This document shows positions 16,671-27,738 of a DNA stretch of 64,000 bases, in pieces. This stretch comes from Planomonospora_B alba (GTDB taxonomy: Bacteria > Actinomycetota > Actinomycetes > Streptosporangiales > Streptosporangiaceae). Each line of letters starts with the position of its first letter. The first letter of the stretch is position 1. The DNA is taken from assembly GCF_039534085.1 (NCBI RefSeq), contig NZ_BAAAUT010000003.1:124001-188000 (forward strand), read 5' to 3'. Both the position numbers and the translations under genes were made by a program. A model generated the notes under the pieces. That model did not search any database, was not told where the DNA came from, and saw nothing but the letters and a program-made list of their open reading frames with translations.

Positions 16671-17309
16671 ATGGACATCATCGTCAAGGGTCGGCACACC
16701 GGGGTGAGCGACCGGTTCCGCGACCATGTGACGACCAAGCTGGCCAAGATCGAGCGTCTGGACCAGAGAGTGATCCGCGTCGACGTGGAGGTGTCCAAGG
16801 AGCGCAACCCGCGCCTGGCGGATCAGCGTGAGCGGGTCGAGCTCACCATCCACTCCCGCGGCCCCGCGATCCGGGCGGAGGCCTCGGCCGAGGACCGCTT
16901 CGCCGCCCTCGACATCGCCCTCGGCAAGCTGGGCGGGAGGCTCCGGCGCCTGGCCGACCGGCGCAAGGTGCACTACGGCAACCAGAGCCCGATGTCGGTG
17001 GCCGAGATGACCGCCGCGGCCATCGCGGCCCCTCCGCCGCCGATCCGGCTGGAGGCCGAGGAAGAGGAGGAGGCCGAGGCCCCGCGGGAGGAGGGCACCG
17101 TCCCGATCGAGATGGAGGGCGAAGGCCCCCTGGTGGTCAGGGAGAAGTTCCACAAGGCCGAGCCGATGACCATCGACCAGGCGCTCCTGGAGATGGAGCT
17201 GGTCGGGCACGACTTCTACCTCTTCCGCGACAAGGAGAGCGGCCTGCCCAGCGTGGTGTACCTGCGCAAGGGTTACGACTACGGCGTTCTGCGGCTCGTC
17301 GAGCCCTGA
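16671..17309 (+). CDS. hpf: Long-form ribosome hibernation promoting factor
   Basis: 212 residues; ATG 16671 after the ribosome site GAAGGGGGG. The N-terminal S30AE domain (1-105) begins MDIIVKGRHTGVSDRFRDHV and includes RVDVEVSKERNPR. An acidic linker (about 115-145, EAEEEEEAEAPREE) leads to the C-terminal dimerisation domain (VREKFHKAEPMTIDQALLEMELVGHDFYLFRD…VVYLRKGYDYGVLRL). Length and the C-terminal domain define long HPF, which pairs 70S ribosomes into 100S dimers in stationary phase. It lies between comFC and secA as in other actinobacteria. Expression may be controlled through its long leader. Confidence 0.95.
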   Translation: MDIIVKGRHTGVSDRFRDHVTTKLAKIERLDQRVIRVDVEVSKERNPRLADQRERVELTIHSRGPAIRAEASAEDRFAALDIALGKLGGRLRRLADRRKVHYGNQSPMSVAEMTAAAIAAPPPPIRLEAEEEEEAEAPREEGTVPIEMEGEGPLVVREKFHKAEPMTIDQALLEMELVGHDFYLFRDKESGLPSVVYLRKGYDYGVLRLVEP

Positions 17310-17403
17310 CCGCCGCGTTCGAAGATCCTCTCCGACCAACCCGCGGACCCCGAACCCGTGTAATCATGGCGGTCCAACGGCTCTGGCCCCCCGAGGAGGA
17401 GGC

Positions 17404-18108
17404 GTGACGGAACCCGACGAGGCGGCCCGCCCTGCCGGGCGCGGCGATCCGATCCGCGTGCTGGTCGTCGACGACCACGCGCTGATCCGCCGCAGCCTGG
17501 AGATGGCGCTGGCCGCGGAGGCGGACATCGAAGTGGTCGGCGAGGCGAGCGACGGTCAGGAAGCGGTCGAGCTCGCCGACCGCCTCACACCGGATGTCGT
17601 GCTGATGGACGTCCGGATGCCCCGGCGGAGCGGGATCGAGGCCACCCGCGAGATCAAGGCCTCGGCGCCGAGCATCCGGATCATCATGCTGACGGTGAGC
17701 GACGAGGAGGAGGACCTCTTCGAGGCGATCAAGGCGGGCGCCACCGGCTACCTGCTGAAGAACGTCCAGCTCGACGAGCTTCCCGAGGTCGTCCGCGGTG
17801 TGCACGAGGGGCAGTCGCTCATCAACCCGGCGATGGCCACGAAGCTCATCAACGAGTTCGCGACCATGAGCCGGAAGGAGGCCGAGCGGCCTCCGCAGCT
17901 TCCCGTGCCCAGGCTGACCGACCGGGAGATGGAGGTCCTGCGCCTGGTCGCCAAGGGGATGAACAACCGCGAGATCGCCAAGCAGCTGTTCATCTCCGAG
18001 AACACCGTGAAGAACCACGTCCGCAACATCCTGGACAAGCTGCAGCTGCACTCCCGGATGGAGGCGGTGGTCTACGCGGTCCGCGAGCGGATGCTCGAGA
18101 TCACCTGA
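17404..18108 (+). CDS. NarL/FixJ-family response regulator
   Basis: 234 residues from GTG 17404 with an excellent GAGGAGGAGG site. Receiver domain with VVDDH at 21-25 and phospho-acceptor D69 (VVLMDVRMP), then LLKNV; LuxR-type helix-turn-helix at about 170-230 (LTDREMEVLRLVAKGMNNREIAKQLFISENTVKNHVRNILDKLQLHSR). A regulator at this position beside hpf and secA is widespread in actinobacteria. No sensor kinase gene is adjacent, so its partner is encoded elsewhere or it is an orphan. Its stop is followed at once by a perfect hairpin. Confidence 0.92.
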   Translation: MTEPDEAARPAGRGDPIRVLVVDDHALIRRSLEMALAAEADIEVVGEASDGQEAVELADRLTPDVVLMDVRMPRRSGIEATREIKASAPSIRIIMLTVSDEEEDLFEAIKAGATGYLLKNVQLDELPEVVRGVHEGQSLINPAMATKLINEFATMSRKEAERPPQLPVPRLTDREMEVLRLVAKGMNNREIAKQLFISENTVKNHVRNILDKLQLHSRMEAVVYAVRERMLEIT

Positions 18109-18109
18109 C

Positions 18110-18146
18110 CCGTGGTCCCTCCCGGTGCCGCCGGGAGGGACCACGG
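18110..18146. terminator. Bidirectional intrinsic terminator
   Basis: Perfect 16-bp stem: CCGTGGTCCCTCCCGG (18110-18125) and its complement (18131-18146) with loop TGCCG. It lies between the convergent response regulator and ycaQ genes. Confidence 0.85.
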
Positions 18147-18149
18147 CCG

Positions 18150-19328
18150 TCACGGGATCAGGGCGCTCAGGGCCTGCAGGAGGAGCGGATCGGCGCGTTC
18201 GACGCGGACGGCGTCGCAGCCGACCCAGTCCGCCGCCTCGCGGAGGGCCTCGGCCAGCGGTCCGGCGGCCCGCTCCGGCGTGACGCCGGGCTCGAGGCCG
18301 ATCTGGCGGGCCACCAGGGTGGAGCCCTCGCGGGCCGGGTCGACCCGGCCGATCAGCCGGCCCCCGGTCAGGACGGGCATCGTGAAGTAGCCGTGGACGC
18401 GCTTGTCCTTGGGGACGTAGGCCTCCAGCCGGTGGTCGAAACCGAAGACCCGCGCGGTGCGGGGACGGTCCCAGACGAGGGAGTCGAACGGGGACAGCAG
18501 CGTGGTGCGGTGGCGGCCCCGGGGCGCGGTCTCCAGCGCCGCCGGATCGGCCCACGCCTGCGCCGCGCGGCCGGTCCAGCCCTCGACCCGGACGGGGACG
18601 AGCCCGGCGGAGCCGTCCAGCAGCGCCGCGTCCAGCAGCGCGGAGTGCGGGCCCTTGAGCCGGAGGAAGTCGACGAGGTCCGCGCGGGTGGCGACGCCGA
18701 GGGCCCGGCCGGCCGTGCGGGCGAGGCGGGTGACGCACTCGGCGTCGGAGAGGTCCTGCGCCAGCAGCTGGGCGGGGACGGCCCGCTCGGCCAGGTCGTA
18801 GACGCGGCGCCAGCCGACCCGGCGGGTGCAGACGACCTCGCCGGTGTCCAGCAGCCACTCGACGGCGATCTTGGACTCGGACCAGTCCCACCAGGCGCCG
18901 CCGTTCTTGGCGCCGCCGAGGTCGGCGGTCGTGACGGGGCCGATCTCGCGGACCTGCTCCAGCACCTTGTCCACGATCGGCGGCACCTCGTGCCAGCGGT
19001 ACTTCCGCTCCCGGTAGGCGCGGCGCCGGAAGGCGTACAGCGGCCAGTCGTCCAGCGGCAGGATGCAGGCGGCGTGGCACCAGTATTCGAAGGCGCGGGG
19101 CGGGACGTCCCAGTAGGCCCGCTCGACCTTCCGCCGGTCGACCGCGCCGAGGCGCGCGTAGGCGACGAGCTCGTGGGAGCGGGCCAGGACGGAGATCGTG
19201 TCGAGCTGGACGGCGCCCAGTCTGCGCAGGGTCGCGGGCGCGCCGCCGCGGCGGGCGTCGGCGCCCAGGAAGCCCTGGGCGCGCAGGATGATCCGGCGGG
19301 CCTCGTCGGCGGAGAGCGTGACCGTCAT
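18150..19328 (-). CDS. YcaQ/AlkZ-family DNA glycosylase
   Basis: 392 residues from ATG 19328. The HTH_42 (winged-helix DNA-binding) family layout is clear: LRRLGAVQLDTISVLARSHELVAYARLG, with the catalytic QxD motif as Q41-L-D43, then FEYWCHAACILP and KVLEQVREIGPVTTADLG. The C-terminal part has HRTTLLSPFDSLVWDRPRTARVFGFDHRLEAYVPK, shared by YcaQ enzymes. Escherichia coli YcaQ unhooks interstrand crosslinks; the Streptomyces relative AlkZ protects against azinomycin. A general repair role is most likely because the gene is in a conserved core neighbourhood. Convergent with the response regulator gene. Confidence 0.85.
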   Translation of the reverse strand: MTVTLSADEARRIILRAQGFLGADARRGGAPATLRRLGAVQLDTISVLARSHELVAYARLGAVDRRKVERAYWDVPPRAFEYWCHAACILPLDDWPLYAFRRRAYRERKYRWHEVPPIVDKVLEQVREIGPVTTADLGGAKNGGAWWDWSESKIAVEWLLDTGEVVCTRRVGWRRVYDLAERAVPAQLLAQDLSDAECVTRLARTAGRALGVATRADLVDFLRLKGPHSALLDAALLDGSAGLVPVRVEGWTGRAAQAWADPAALETAPRGRHRTTLLSPFDSLVWDRPRTARVFGFDHRLEAYVPKDKRVHGYFTMPVLTGGRLIGRVDPAREGSTLVARQIGLEPGVTPERAAGPLAEALREAADWVGCDAVRVERADPLLLQALSALIP

Positions 19329-19427
19329 GACCGGCCCCGGGGGAAGCAGCGCATCAGCATGGGGCGAGAGTAGCGCCTCACACCGACGAAATCGCTATGC
19401 CGGTGTCGCGGGCCCGGTCCCGCGGGC

Positions 19428-19802
19428 TCAGCCCAGGATGCCCTCGTGGTGGTCGGCGCGGGTGCGGGGGGCGTCGAGGACGACGTCGGCGAAGGCACCG
19501 AAGGCCATCAGGAGGATCCCGCCCAGCGCGCAGACGATCACACCCAGCCAGAAGACGAACCAGTCGGGGCCGCCGGTCAGCCCGACGCCCCCGATGGCGA
19601 AGCCCAGCACGCTCACGGTCACCGCCAGCCAGGAGGAGGCGCGCCCCCCGTGGGCCGCGAGGTCCGCGGGCCGCCCGGGCGGCCCGCCCCCGGCGGCTCC
19701 GGCCCCGGAGGGCTGAGGGGGTCCCGGGCTGCGGTCCGCGTGGTCTGCGGGGCCGTCCGCCCCGCCGGTGCCGGGCGCGCTCCCCGGTGCGGTCTCGGCC
19801 AT
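19428..19802 (-). CDS. HGxxPAAW-family small membrane protein
   Basis: 124 residues from ATG 19802, with GAGGGGACA upstream on the minus strand. A ~50-residue Pro/Gly-rich disordered N-terminus is followed by HGGRASSW at 51-58, the motif naming this family (HGxxPAAW; DUF6704 in my recollection), then two transmembrane helices at about 58-76 and 81-102 (WFVFWLGVIVCALGGILLMAFGAF). A short charged tail ends in HHEG. Widely conserved in actinomycetes, role unknown. It is divergent from secA. Confidence 0.8.
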   Translation of the reverse strand: MAETAPGSAPGTGGADGPADHADRSPGPPQPSGAGAAGGGPPGRPADLAAHGGRASSWLAVTVSVLGFAIGGVGLTGGPDWFVFWLGVIVCALGGILLMAFGAFADVVLDAPRTRADHHEGILG

Positions 19803-20011
19803 GGTCCCGTGTCCCCTCGGTGTCCACTCGGTGTCCCCTGCAGGTGTCCCGCGGCGTGTGACGGCGCGTCCTGCGGTCTTTTCCTGCGAGCCGTACTGGC
19901 GGGGGACATACCCCTCCACGCTGGGCCGTACTCCCCGAAACGGAGGTCCGGGGAACACCACGGAGATCAAGACCGTCATTCATGGTGGATGTGTCCGGTG
20001 GTGGAAGCGCC

Positions 20012-20017
20012 TACGAT
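20012..20017 (+). promoter_or_regulatory. Candidate secA -10 element
   Basis: TACGAT (TAnnnT) lies about 75 nt before the GTG start of secA. The expected -35 position has only a weak match. Confidence 0.3.
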
Positions 20018-20092
20018 GGCAGCGGAGAACCATGTCTCGTCCTCATCCGGGCCGCTCCGGCCGCGGAAGACCTGCGAGGAGCCTTACCTACA

Positions 20093-22888
<2,796 letters not shown>

Positions 22889-22944
22889 CATGGCCTGACG
22901 GGGCCGGGCCGGGTGGTCCCGGCCGGACCCCGTGAGCAGCCGGG

Positions 22945-22978
22945 GGAGGGGCCCGCACCGCACGGTGCGGGCCCCTCC
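22945..22978 (+). terminator. secA terminator
   Basis: Perfect 16-bp complementarity, GGAGGGGCCCGCACCG (22945-22960) with its complement (22963-22978), leaving a minimal loop. It also directs the end of the convergent Rv3235-like gene. Confidence 0.8.
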
Positions 22979-23041
22979 GCGTGTCCGGGGCCTCCGCGTG
23001 TCCGGGGCCTCCGCGTGTCCGGGGCCTCCGCGTGTCCGGGG
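22974..23041 (+). repeat. 17-bp tandem repeat, 4 exact copies
   Basis: Unit CCTCCGCGTGTCCGGGG is repeated four times without change (22974-22990, 22991-23007, 23008-23024, 23025-23041). It abuts the secA terminator and has no spacers, so it is a minisatellite and not a CRISPR array. Confidence 0.9.
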
Positions 23042-23118
23042 CCTGACGGGGCCGGGCCCGCCCGCCGCGGGCCCCGCCGCGTGCCCGGGGCCGCACCCCG
23101 CCCTCGGCCGGTCCCGCG

Positions 23119-23739
23119 TCAGGGCGTGGTCTCCACGTCGGTGCACAGCCACTGCACGCCCCGGCGCTCCAGCCGCAGGGCCAGCACCCGGGAGCGCTCG
23201 CCGCAGTGCACGAGCACGCACATCTCCACCGCCCCGTCCCGGGGCTGGGAGACGTGCGGCGTGCCGACCAGCGGCGGCCGCGTGCAGGAGAAGACCTTCC
23301 CGGCGCGGATCAGTTCCGCGTGGGCCCGGCGCGTCAGGTGGCGGGAGACGGTGGCGGGCGGGCGCCGGCCGGCGAGGACCTCCGCGACGGCCTGCCCCAG
23401 CGCCCGCAGGCGCCGCTCGTCGGGGACGGCTCCGGGCGGTCCCCACACCAGCGGCCGCCGGTACGGCGGGGCGGCGGGCTCCGGGTCCGCGGCGAGGGCG
23501 AGCGCGCCCTGCACGTACGGCCCCTGCCGGTACGGCACCGCGGCCGCCGCGGCGGCGCGGCCGGGGCGCTCCTCGTCGTAGGGCGGCTCCACCGCCGGCG
23601 AGGGCGCGATCCGGGGCAGCGGCGCGGGCCGGGGAGCGAGGGGCGAGGGGGACGGAGAGGGAGACACGGCGACTCCGGTTCGAAGGGTCTGGACCGAACT
23701 GACACCATGGGGAGTTTCCGGTCCCCCCACCAGATACAT
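23119..23739 (-). CDS. Rv3235-family protein
   Basis: 206 residues from ATG 23739; a later GTG could be the true start because the first ~60 residues are low-complexity (SPSPSPSPLAPRPAPLP). The conserved C-terminal domain has LRALGQAVAEVLAGRRPPATVSRHLTRRAHAELI and closes with HCGERSRVLALRLERRGVQWLCTDVE, the pattern of the family named after Mycobacterium tuberculosis Rv3235, which also lies near secA1. Function unknown. Convergent with secA across a terminator and a minisatellite. Confidence 0.8.
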   Translation of the reverse strand: MYLVGGPETPHGVSSVQTLRTGVAVSPSPSPSPLAPRPAPLPRIAPSPAVEPPYDEERPGRAAAAAAVPYRQGPYVQGALALAADPEPAAPPYRRPLVWGPPGAVPDERRLRALGQAVAEVLAGRRPPATVSRHLTRRAHAELIRAGKVFSCTRPPLVGTPHVSQPRDGAVEMCVLVHCGERSRVLALRLERRGVQWLCTDVETTP

Positions 23740-24005
23740 CGCCCGCCAACTTTCCGGGGAGCCCCCGGTGCTTCACCCGTTACGCGGAGAAGGTCGCGCC
23801 GAGCTGGAGTGGTGGCCGCGGGTGGCGGGCCGGGTTTCGGAACCGTCCGCGCCCGTGCGGGAGCGGCCGAAAACCGGGTGGGCGGCCGGGAGCGGGCGGT
23901 GTTCGAAGATCCGGGCTCCGGCGGCCCGTGCCGGGCCCGGCGATGCGTGCCGGGTCCGGTGGCGGGGACCGGTGGCGGGGACCGGCGGGGTCCGGCGGCG
24001 GGTGG

Positions 24006-25337
24006 TCAGGCGTCGGGGCCGGGCCGCGCTCCGCCGGAGTCCACGTCCGGCTCGGGCTCGCGGCCGGGCGTCATGATGTCCAGGCGCCTGATCAGGAAGC
24101 CGAACACGGCGTAGTAGACCACCGCGTAGACCAGGCCCATCACGATGAGGAGCGGCACCCCCCGGGCGTTGGGGGCGGTGCCGTACAGGCCGAGGTCGAT
24201 CAGGCCGGAGGAGAAGCTGAAGGCCAGCTTGACGTCCAGTGCCGAGGCGACGGCCAGGGAGACGCCGGTCAGCACGATGTGCGCCACGAACAGGACCGGC
24301 GCCACGAAGATGAAGGCGAACTCGATCGGCTCGGTGATGCCGGTGAGGAACGCGGTGAGCGCGGCGGAGACCATGATCGAGCCGACCGCGGTGCGCCGGT
24401 GCGGCGGCGCGGCCCGCCAGATGGCGATCGCCGCCGCCGGCAGGCCGAACATCAGCACCGGGTAGAAGCCGGCCTCGAAGCCGCCGTAGCCCTGCACGCC
24501 GTTGTTGAAGCAGACGAGGTCGCCCGCGAGCTGCTTGCCGGTGTCCGTCACGCACGTGGGGACCTGGGTCCAGACGATGTTGTTGACGATGTGGTGCAGG
24601 CCCAGCGGGAGCAGGGCGCGGTTGACCATGCCGTAGACGCCCGCGCCCAGAGTGCTGTTCTCGGCGAGCCAGACGCCGAAGGCGCGGACCCAGCCGCCCA
24701 GGACCGGCCAGACGAAGCCGACCGCGACCCCGAGCACGAGCCCGGCGAAGGCGGTCAGGATCGGCACCAGGCGGCGGCCGCTGAAGAACGCCAGGGCGGT
24801 GGGGAGCCTCGTGCGGTGGAAGCGCTGCCAGAGCAGCGCGGAGCCCAGCCCCATGAGGATGCCGCCGAGCACGCCGGTGGGGTTCTGCGCGCCGAGGTCG
24901 AGCACCGGCTTCGGCAGGCCGGGGGCGGCCGGGTCGAAGACCAGCGTGGTGATCGACTTCTTCAGCGTCTCGTCGAACAGCGTGAAGAACATGTTCATGC
25001 TGACGGCGTGGAAGACCAGGTAGCCGACGAGCCCGGCCAGCGCGGTCGAGCCGTCGGCCTTGCGGGCGAACCCGATGGCCACCCCGATCGCGAACAGGAT
25101 CGGCAGGTTGTCGAAGAGCGTGCCGCCCGCGGTGCCGAGCACGTGCGCCACGTCGTCGGCGAGGGCGTCGTCCGTACGGCCGAGCAGGTCGTCCTGGCCG
25201 AGGCGGAGCAGCAGCCCGGCGGCGGGCAGGACCGCGATGGGGAGCATGAGCGAGCGGCCCAGCCGCTGGAGCACGCCCATCACGGCGGGGCCGGGACCGG
25301 GGCCGGAGGGAGCCGCGTCCGACGGGGTGGAGCTCAT
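24006..25337 (-). CDS. GlcNAc-type PTS permease EIIC
   Basis: 443 residues; ATG 25337 with AGGAGG upstream. A single EIIC domain of the glucose/GlcNAc family with about ten membrane segments. Landmarks are LQRLGRSLMLPIAVLPAAGLLLRLG at the N-terminus, LFDNLPILFAIGVAIGFARK, LPLGLHHIVNN, and the substrate-site motif LTGITEPIEFAFIFVAP. No B or A domain is fused, so it depends on the separate EIIB and EIIA genes encoded divergently. It transports and phosphorylates N-acetylglucosamine in the analogous streptomycete NagE2. It lies 33 nt after dasR and should be transcribed with it. Confidence 0.9.
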   Translation of the reverse strand: MSSTPSDAAPSGPGPGPAVMGVLQRLGRSLMLPIAVLPAAGLLLRLGQDDLLGRTDDALADDVAHVLGTAGGTLFDNLPILFAIGVAIGFARKADGSTALAGLVGYLVFHAVSMNMFFTLFDETLKKSITTLVFDPAAPGLPKPVLDLGAQNPTGVLGGILMGLGSALLWQRFHRTRLPTALAFFSGRRLVPILTAFAGLVLGVAVGFVWPVLGGWVRAFGVWLAENSTLGAGVYGMVNRALLPLGLHHIVNNIVWTQVPTCVTDTGKQLAGDLVCFNNGVQGYGGFEAGFYPVLMFGLPAAAIAIWRAAPPHRRTAVGSIMVSAALTAFLTGITEPIEFAFIFVAPVLFVAHIVLTGVSLAVASALDVKLAFSFSSGLIDLGLYGTAPNARGVPLLIVMGLVYAVVYYAVFGFLIRRLDIMTPGREPEPDVDSGGARPGPDA

Positions 25338-25370
25338 CCGACAGTCCTCCTGGGGGTGGGGAAGAGGAGG

Positions 25371-26111
25371 TCAGGAGCGGCGCGCCGGTGTCTCCAGGAC
25401 CGTGCGGAGCTGGTAGCGGTCGGCGCGGTAGGTGGACACGCCGAGCTCGGCGCAGACGCCGCCGGAGAACGAGCGCTGCTGGAGCAGCAGGACGGCCCCG
25501 CCGCGCGGCAGCTTCAGCAGGTCCGCGTCGCCGGGGTCGGCGATGCCGGCGTCGATGGTCAGCTCGCCCGCGTCCATGATCAGGCCGTAGCGGGTCTCCA
25601 GCACGGAGTAGAGGGAGCGGTCCGACAGCTCGTGGGCGTCCAGGTCGGGCGCGAGGGCGACGGGGACGTGCGCCCGCTCGATGCACATGGGCTCGCCGTC
25701 CGCGGTGCGCAGCCGCTCGACGAAGTGCACCTCGTCGCCCGCCTGGATGCCCAGCTCCCGGGCGAGGTGCGCGCTGGCCCGGACCACCCGGCGGTCCAGG
25801 TCGATCGAGCCGGGCTCCATGCCCCGGGAGCGCATCTCCTCGGTGAACGAGATCAGCCGGAGCGGCATCTCGATCTTGGGGCGGGCCACGAAGGTGCCCT
25901 TGCCCGGGACGCGCTGCAGCCTGCCCTCGGAGACCAGGTGGTCGACGGCCTGCCGTACGGTCATCCGGGACAGGCCGAAGCGCTGGCAGAGCTCGCGCTC
26001 CGACGGGATCGCCGCGCCGATGGCCAGCTCGTGGTTGTCGATGAGGTCGAGCAGGATCTCGCGGAGCTGGAAGTACTTCGGAATCGGGCTGTCCGGATCG
26101 ATTTGCGCCAT
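25371..26111 (-). CDS. dasR: GntR/HutC-family regulator DasR
   Basis: 246 residues from ATG 26111. The GntR winged helix (1-75) begins IPKYFQLREILLDLIDN and includes PSERELCQRFGLSRMTVRQAVDHLVSEGRLQRVPGKGTFVA; the UTRA effector domain (about 90-240) has SFTEEMRSRGMEPGS and ends with STYRADRYQL. DasR represses amino-sugar uptake and use genes and, in streptomycetes, development and antibiotic genes; glucosamine-6-phosphate releases it. The EIIC gene directly downstream and a dre-type palindrome 51 nt upstream (26162-26183) support the name. Likely autoregulated. Confidence 0.9.
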   Translation of the reverse strand: MAQIDPDSPIPKYFQLREILLDLIDNHELAIGAAIPSERELCQRFGLSRMTVRQAVDHLVSEGRLQRVPGKGTFVARPKIEMPLRLISFTEEMRSRGMEPGSIDLDRRVVRASAHLARELGIQAGDEVHFVERLRTADGEPMCIERAHVPVALAPDLDAHELSDRSLYSVLETRYGLIMDAGELTIDAGIADPGDADLLKLPRGGAVLLLQQRSFSGGVCAELGVSTYRADRYQLRTVLETPARRS

Positions 26112-26161
26112 GTGATCCGCCCCCTCTCGAACTGTGCTGATTGATGGGTTATGGTTCGTAC

Positions 26162-26183
26162 TGGTCTAGTCCGGACTAGACCA
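26162..26183. promoter_or_regulatory. dre-like operator between dasR and the deaminase gene
   Basis: Perfect 22-bp palindrome with arms TGGTCTAGTCC and GGACTAGACCA. Each arm holds a dre half-site (TGGTCTAG / CTAGACCA); the canonical dre core is TGGTCTAGACCA. Placed between the divergent dasR-EIIC and deaminase transcription units, it can repress both. A possible -10, TATGGT, is at 26150-26155 for the plus strand. Confidence 0.85.
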
Positions 26184-26271
26184 CAGGCCGGAAAAGGGTG
26201 TCAACGTACGGACCGGCGACGGATCGATAACGGCCCGATCGCGCCTGTCCGAGCCGAAGGATGAGCGCGAC

Positions 26272-27306
26272 ATGACGACCAAGATGCGCGGTGAGATCGC
26301 CGAGCAGCCCGCTGCGCTGCAGGCCACGCTGGACGCCCTTCTCCCCAGGGTGGGGGAGGTGGAGCGGCTGGCGCGGCAGACCAGGCAGCTGCTGTTCATC
26401 GCCCGAGGCACCTCCGACAACGCCGCAGTCTACGGCCGCTACCTGGTCGAGGCGCACGCGGGCCGCCTGTCCACGCTCGCCGCGCCGTCGATCGCCACCA
26501 CCTACCGGCGCCGGCTCGACCTGGACGGCGTGCTGGCGGTCGGCCTGTCCCAGTCCGGCCGGACCGAGGAGATCGTCGAGACGCTGGCCTGGGCCGGCGA
26601 GTGCGGCGCGAAGACCGTCGCGATCACCAACGGCGGCGAGGACAGCCCGCTGGCGCAGGCCGCCGACCTGGCCCTGTGCACCGTGGCGGGCGAGGAGGAG
26701 GCCGTCCCGGCGACCAAGACCTACACCACCCAGCTCGCCGCGCTGGCCGTGCTCGCCCTGGGCCTGGGCGCCGACGTGGACCCCGGCGACCTGCGGCGGG
26801 TCCCCGAGGCGGTGGAGAAGCTGGTCGGCGACCCCGGTGACCTGGAGACCGTCGTCGAGGGGCTGGCCGACAAGCAGGGCGTCGTGGTCTCCGGCCGCGG
26901 CCTGGCCTTCTCCACCGCGCTGGAGACGGCGCTCAAGCTGAAGGAGGCCTGCTACCTGCACGCCATGGGCCTGTCCTACGCCGACCTGCTGCACGGCCCG
27001 ATCGCGGTCGTGGACGCCGACACCCCGGCGATCCTGGTCGCGGCCGGCGAGGGGCCGACCCTGGACGGCACCGTGGCGCTCGCCGAGCGGGTCACCGGCG
27101 CCGGCGCCGCGGCCTTCACCGTCGGCGGCGGCACCCGGCTCGCGGCGGCCGGGACGGCCGCGCTGAACGGCCCCGACCTGCCCGAGTGGGTCGCCCCGAT
27201 CGGCCTGATCGTCCCCGGCCAGCTGCTCACCGAGGCCCTCGCGCGCCGGCTGGGGGTCGACCCCGACGCGCCGCGCGGCCTCAACAAGGTGACCCAGACG
27301 GACTGA
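26272..27306 (+). CDS. SIS-domain glucosamine-6-phosphate deaminase-like protein
   Basis: 344 residues; ATG 26272 after GAAGGATGAG. Two sugar-isomerase (SIS) domains without a glutamine amidotransferase domain: first with FIARGTSDNAAVYGRYLVE and VGLSQSGRTEEIVETL, second with VVSGRGLAFSTALETALKLKEACYLHAMG and YADLLHGPIAVVD. This matches the GlmS C-terminal half and NagB-II/AgaS-type deaminases, which convert glucosamine-6-phosphate to fructose-6-phosphate and ammonia. The DasR site upstream and PTS genes downstream fit amino-sugar catabolism. Classical NagB is of a different fold; AgaS-like isomerase is the alternative. Confidence 0.85.
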   Translation: MTTKMRGEIAEQPAALQATLDALLPRVGEVERLARQTRQLLFIARGTSDNAAVYGRYLVEAHAGRLSTLAAPSIATTYRRRLDLDGVLAVGLSQSGRTEEIVETLAWAGECGAKTVAITNGGEDSPLAQAADLALCTVAGEEEAVPATKTYTTQLAALAVLALGLGADVDPGDLRRVPEAVEKLVGDPGDLETVVEGLADKQGVVVSGRGLAFSTALETALKLKEACYLHAMGLSYADLLHGPIAVVDADTPAILVAAGEGPTLDGTVALAERVTGAGAAAFTVGGGTRLAAAGTAALNGPDLPEWVAPIGLIVPGQLLTEALARRLGVDPDAPRGLNKVTQTD

Positions 27307-27397
27307 GGACCCCGCCGCCCCGGCCCTCCGCCCCGGCCCTCCGGCCCGTGCCGCCGGGGCCCGTCCGCGGCGGGCCGGGAGCCGCCCCGGCAGGACC

Positions 27398-27403
27398 TAG
27401 GCT
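27398..27403 (+). promoter_or_regulatory. Candidate -10 element for the EIIB gene
   Basis: TAGGCT (TAnnnT) lies 30 nt before the EIIB ATG. No dre-like palindrome was found here. Confidence 0.3.
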
Positions 27404-27432
27404 GGGCGGCACCGTCAAGGCAGGAGGGCGAC

Positions 27433-27669
27433 ATGTCGGCAGACGTCGGAGCGATCATCGCGGGTCTCGGTGGCGCGGAGAACATCGTCGAGATCGAGCC
27501 GTGCATCACCCGGCTCCGGACCGAGGTCCGCGACGCCTCGAAGGTCGACCAGGCGGCCCTGCGGGCGGCCGGCGTCCACGGGGTGATGGCGGCGGGCAAC
27601 ATCATCCAGGTGGTGGTGGGCCCCGAGGCCGACACGATCGCCGCAGACATCGAGGACATCATCGGCTGA
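27433..27669 (+). CDS. PTS EIIB, glucose/GlcNAc family
   Basis: 78 residues, the usual size of a stand-alone EIIB; ATG 27433 follows GGAGGG. The phosphorylation site is C24 in the family motif EPCITRLRTEV, followed by VHGVMAAGNIIQVVVGPEAD. It accepts phosphate from EIIA and passes it to the sugar carried by EIIC, encoded on the other strand about 2 kb away. The arrangement resembles NagF of streptomycetes. Probably in the same plus-strand unit as EIIA (69-nt gap). Confidence 0.93.
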   Translation: MSADVGAIIAGLGGAENIVEIEPCITRLRTEVRDASKVDQAALRAAGVHGVMAAGNIIQVVVGPEADTIAADIEDIIG

Positions 27670-27738
27670 GCGGGCCTCGGCCGGTGGACGCGGGGCCCGT
27701 CCCCGCCGGCGCGGGCGCGCACGGCCCGAGGGGGTGTG

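Noticed and set aside
16373..16831. 152-codon frame spanning the hpf leader
   Set aside because: It overlaps the start of hpf in another frame and its second half is an Arg/Gly-rich shadow.
22974..23041. Tandem repeats considered as a CRISPR array
   Set aside because: Repeats are directly adjacent without spacers and no cas genes are present; the same holds for 31826-31959 and 40607-40676.
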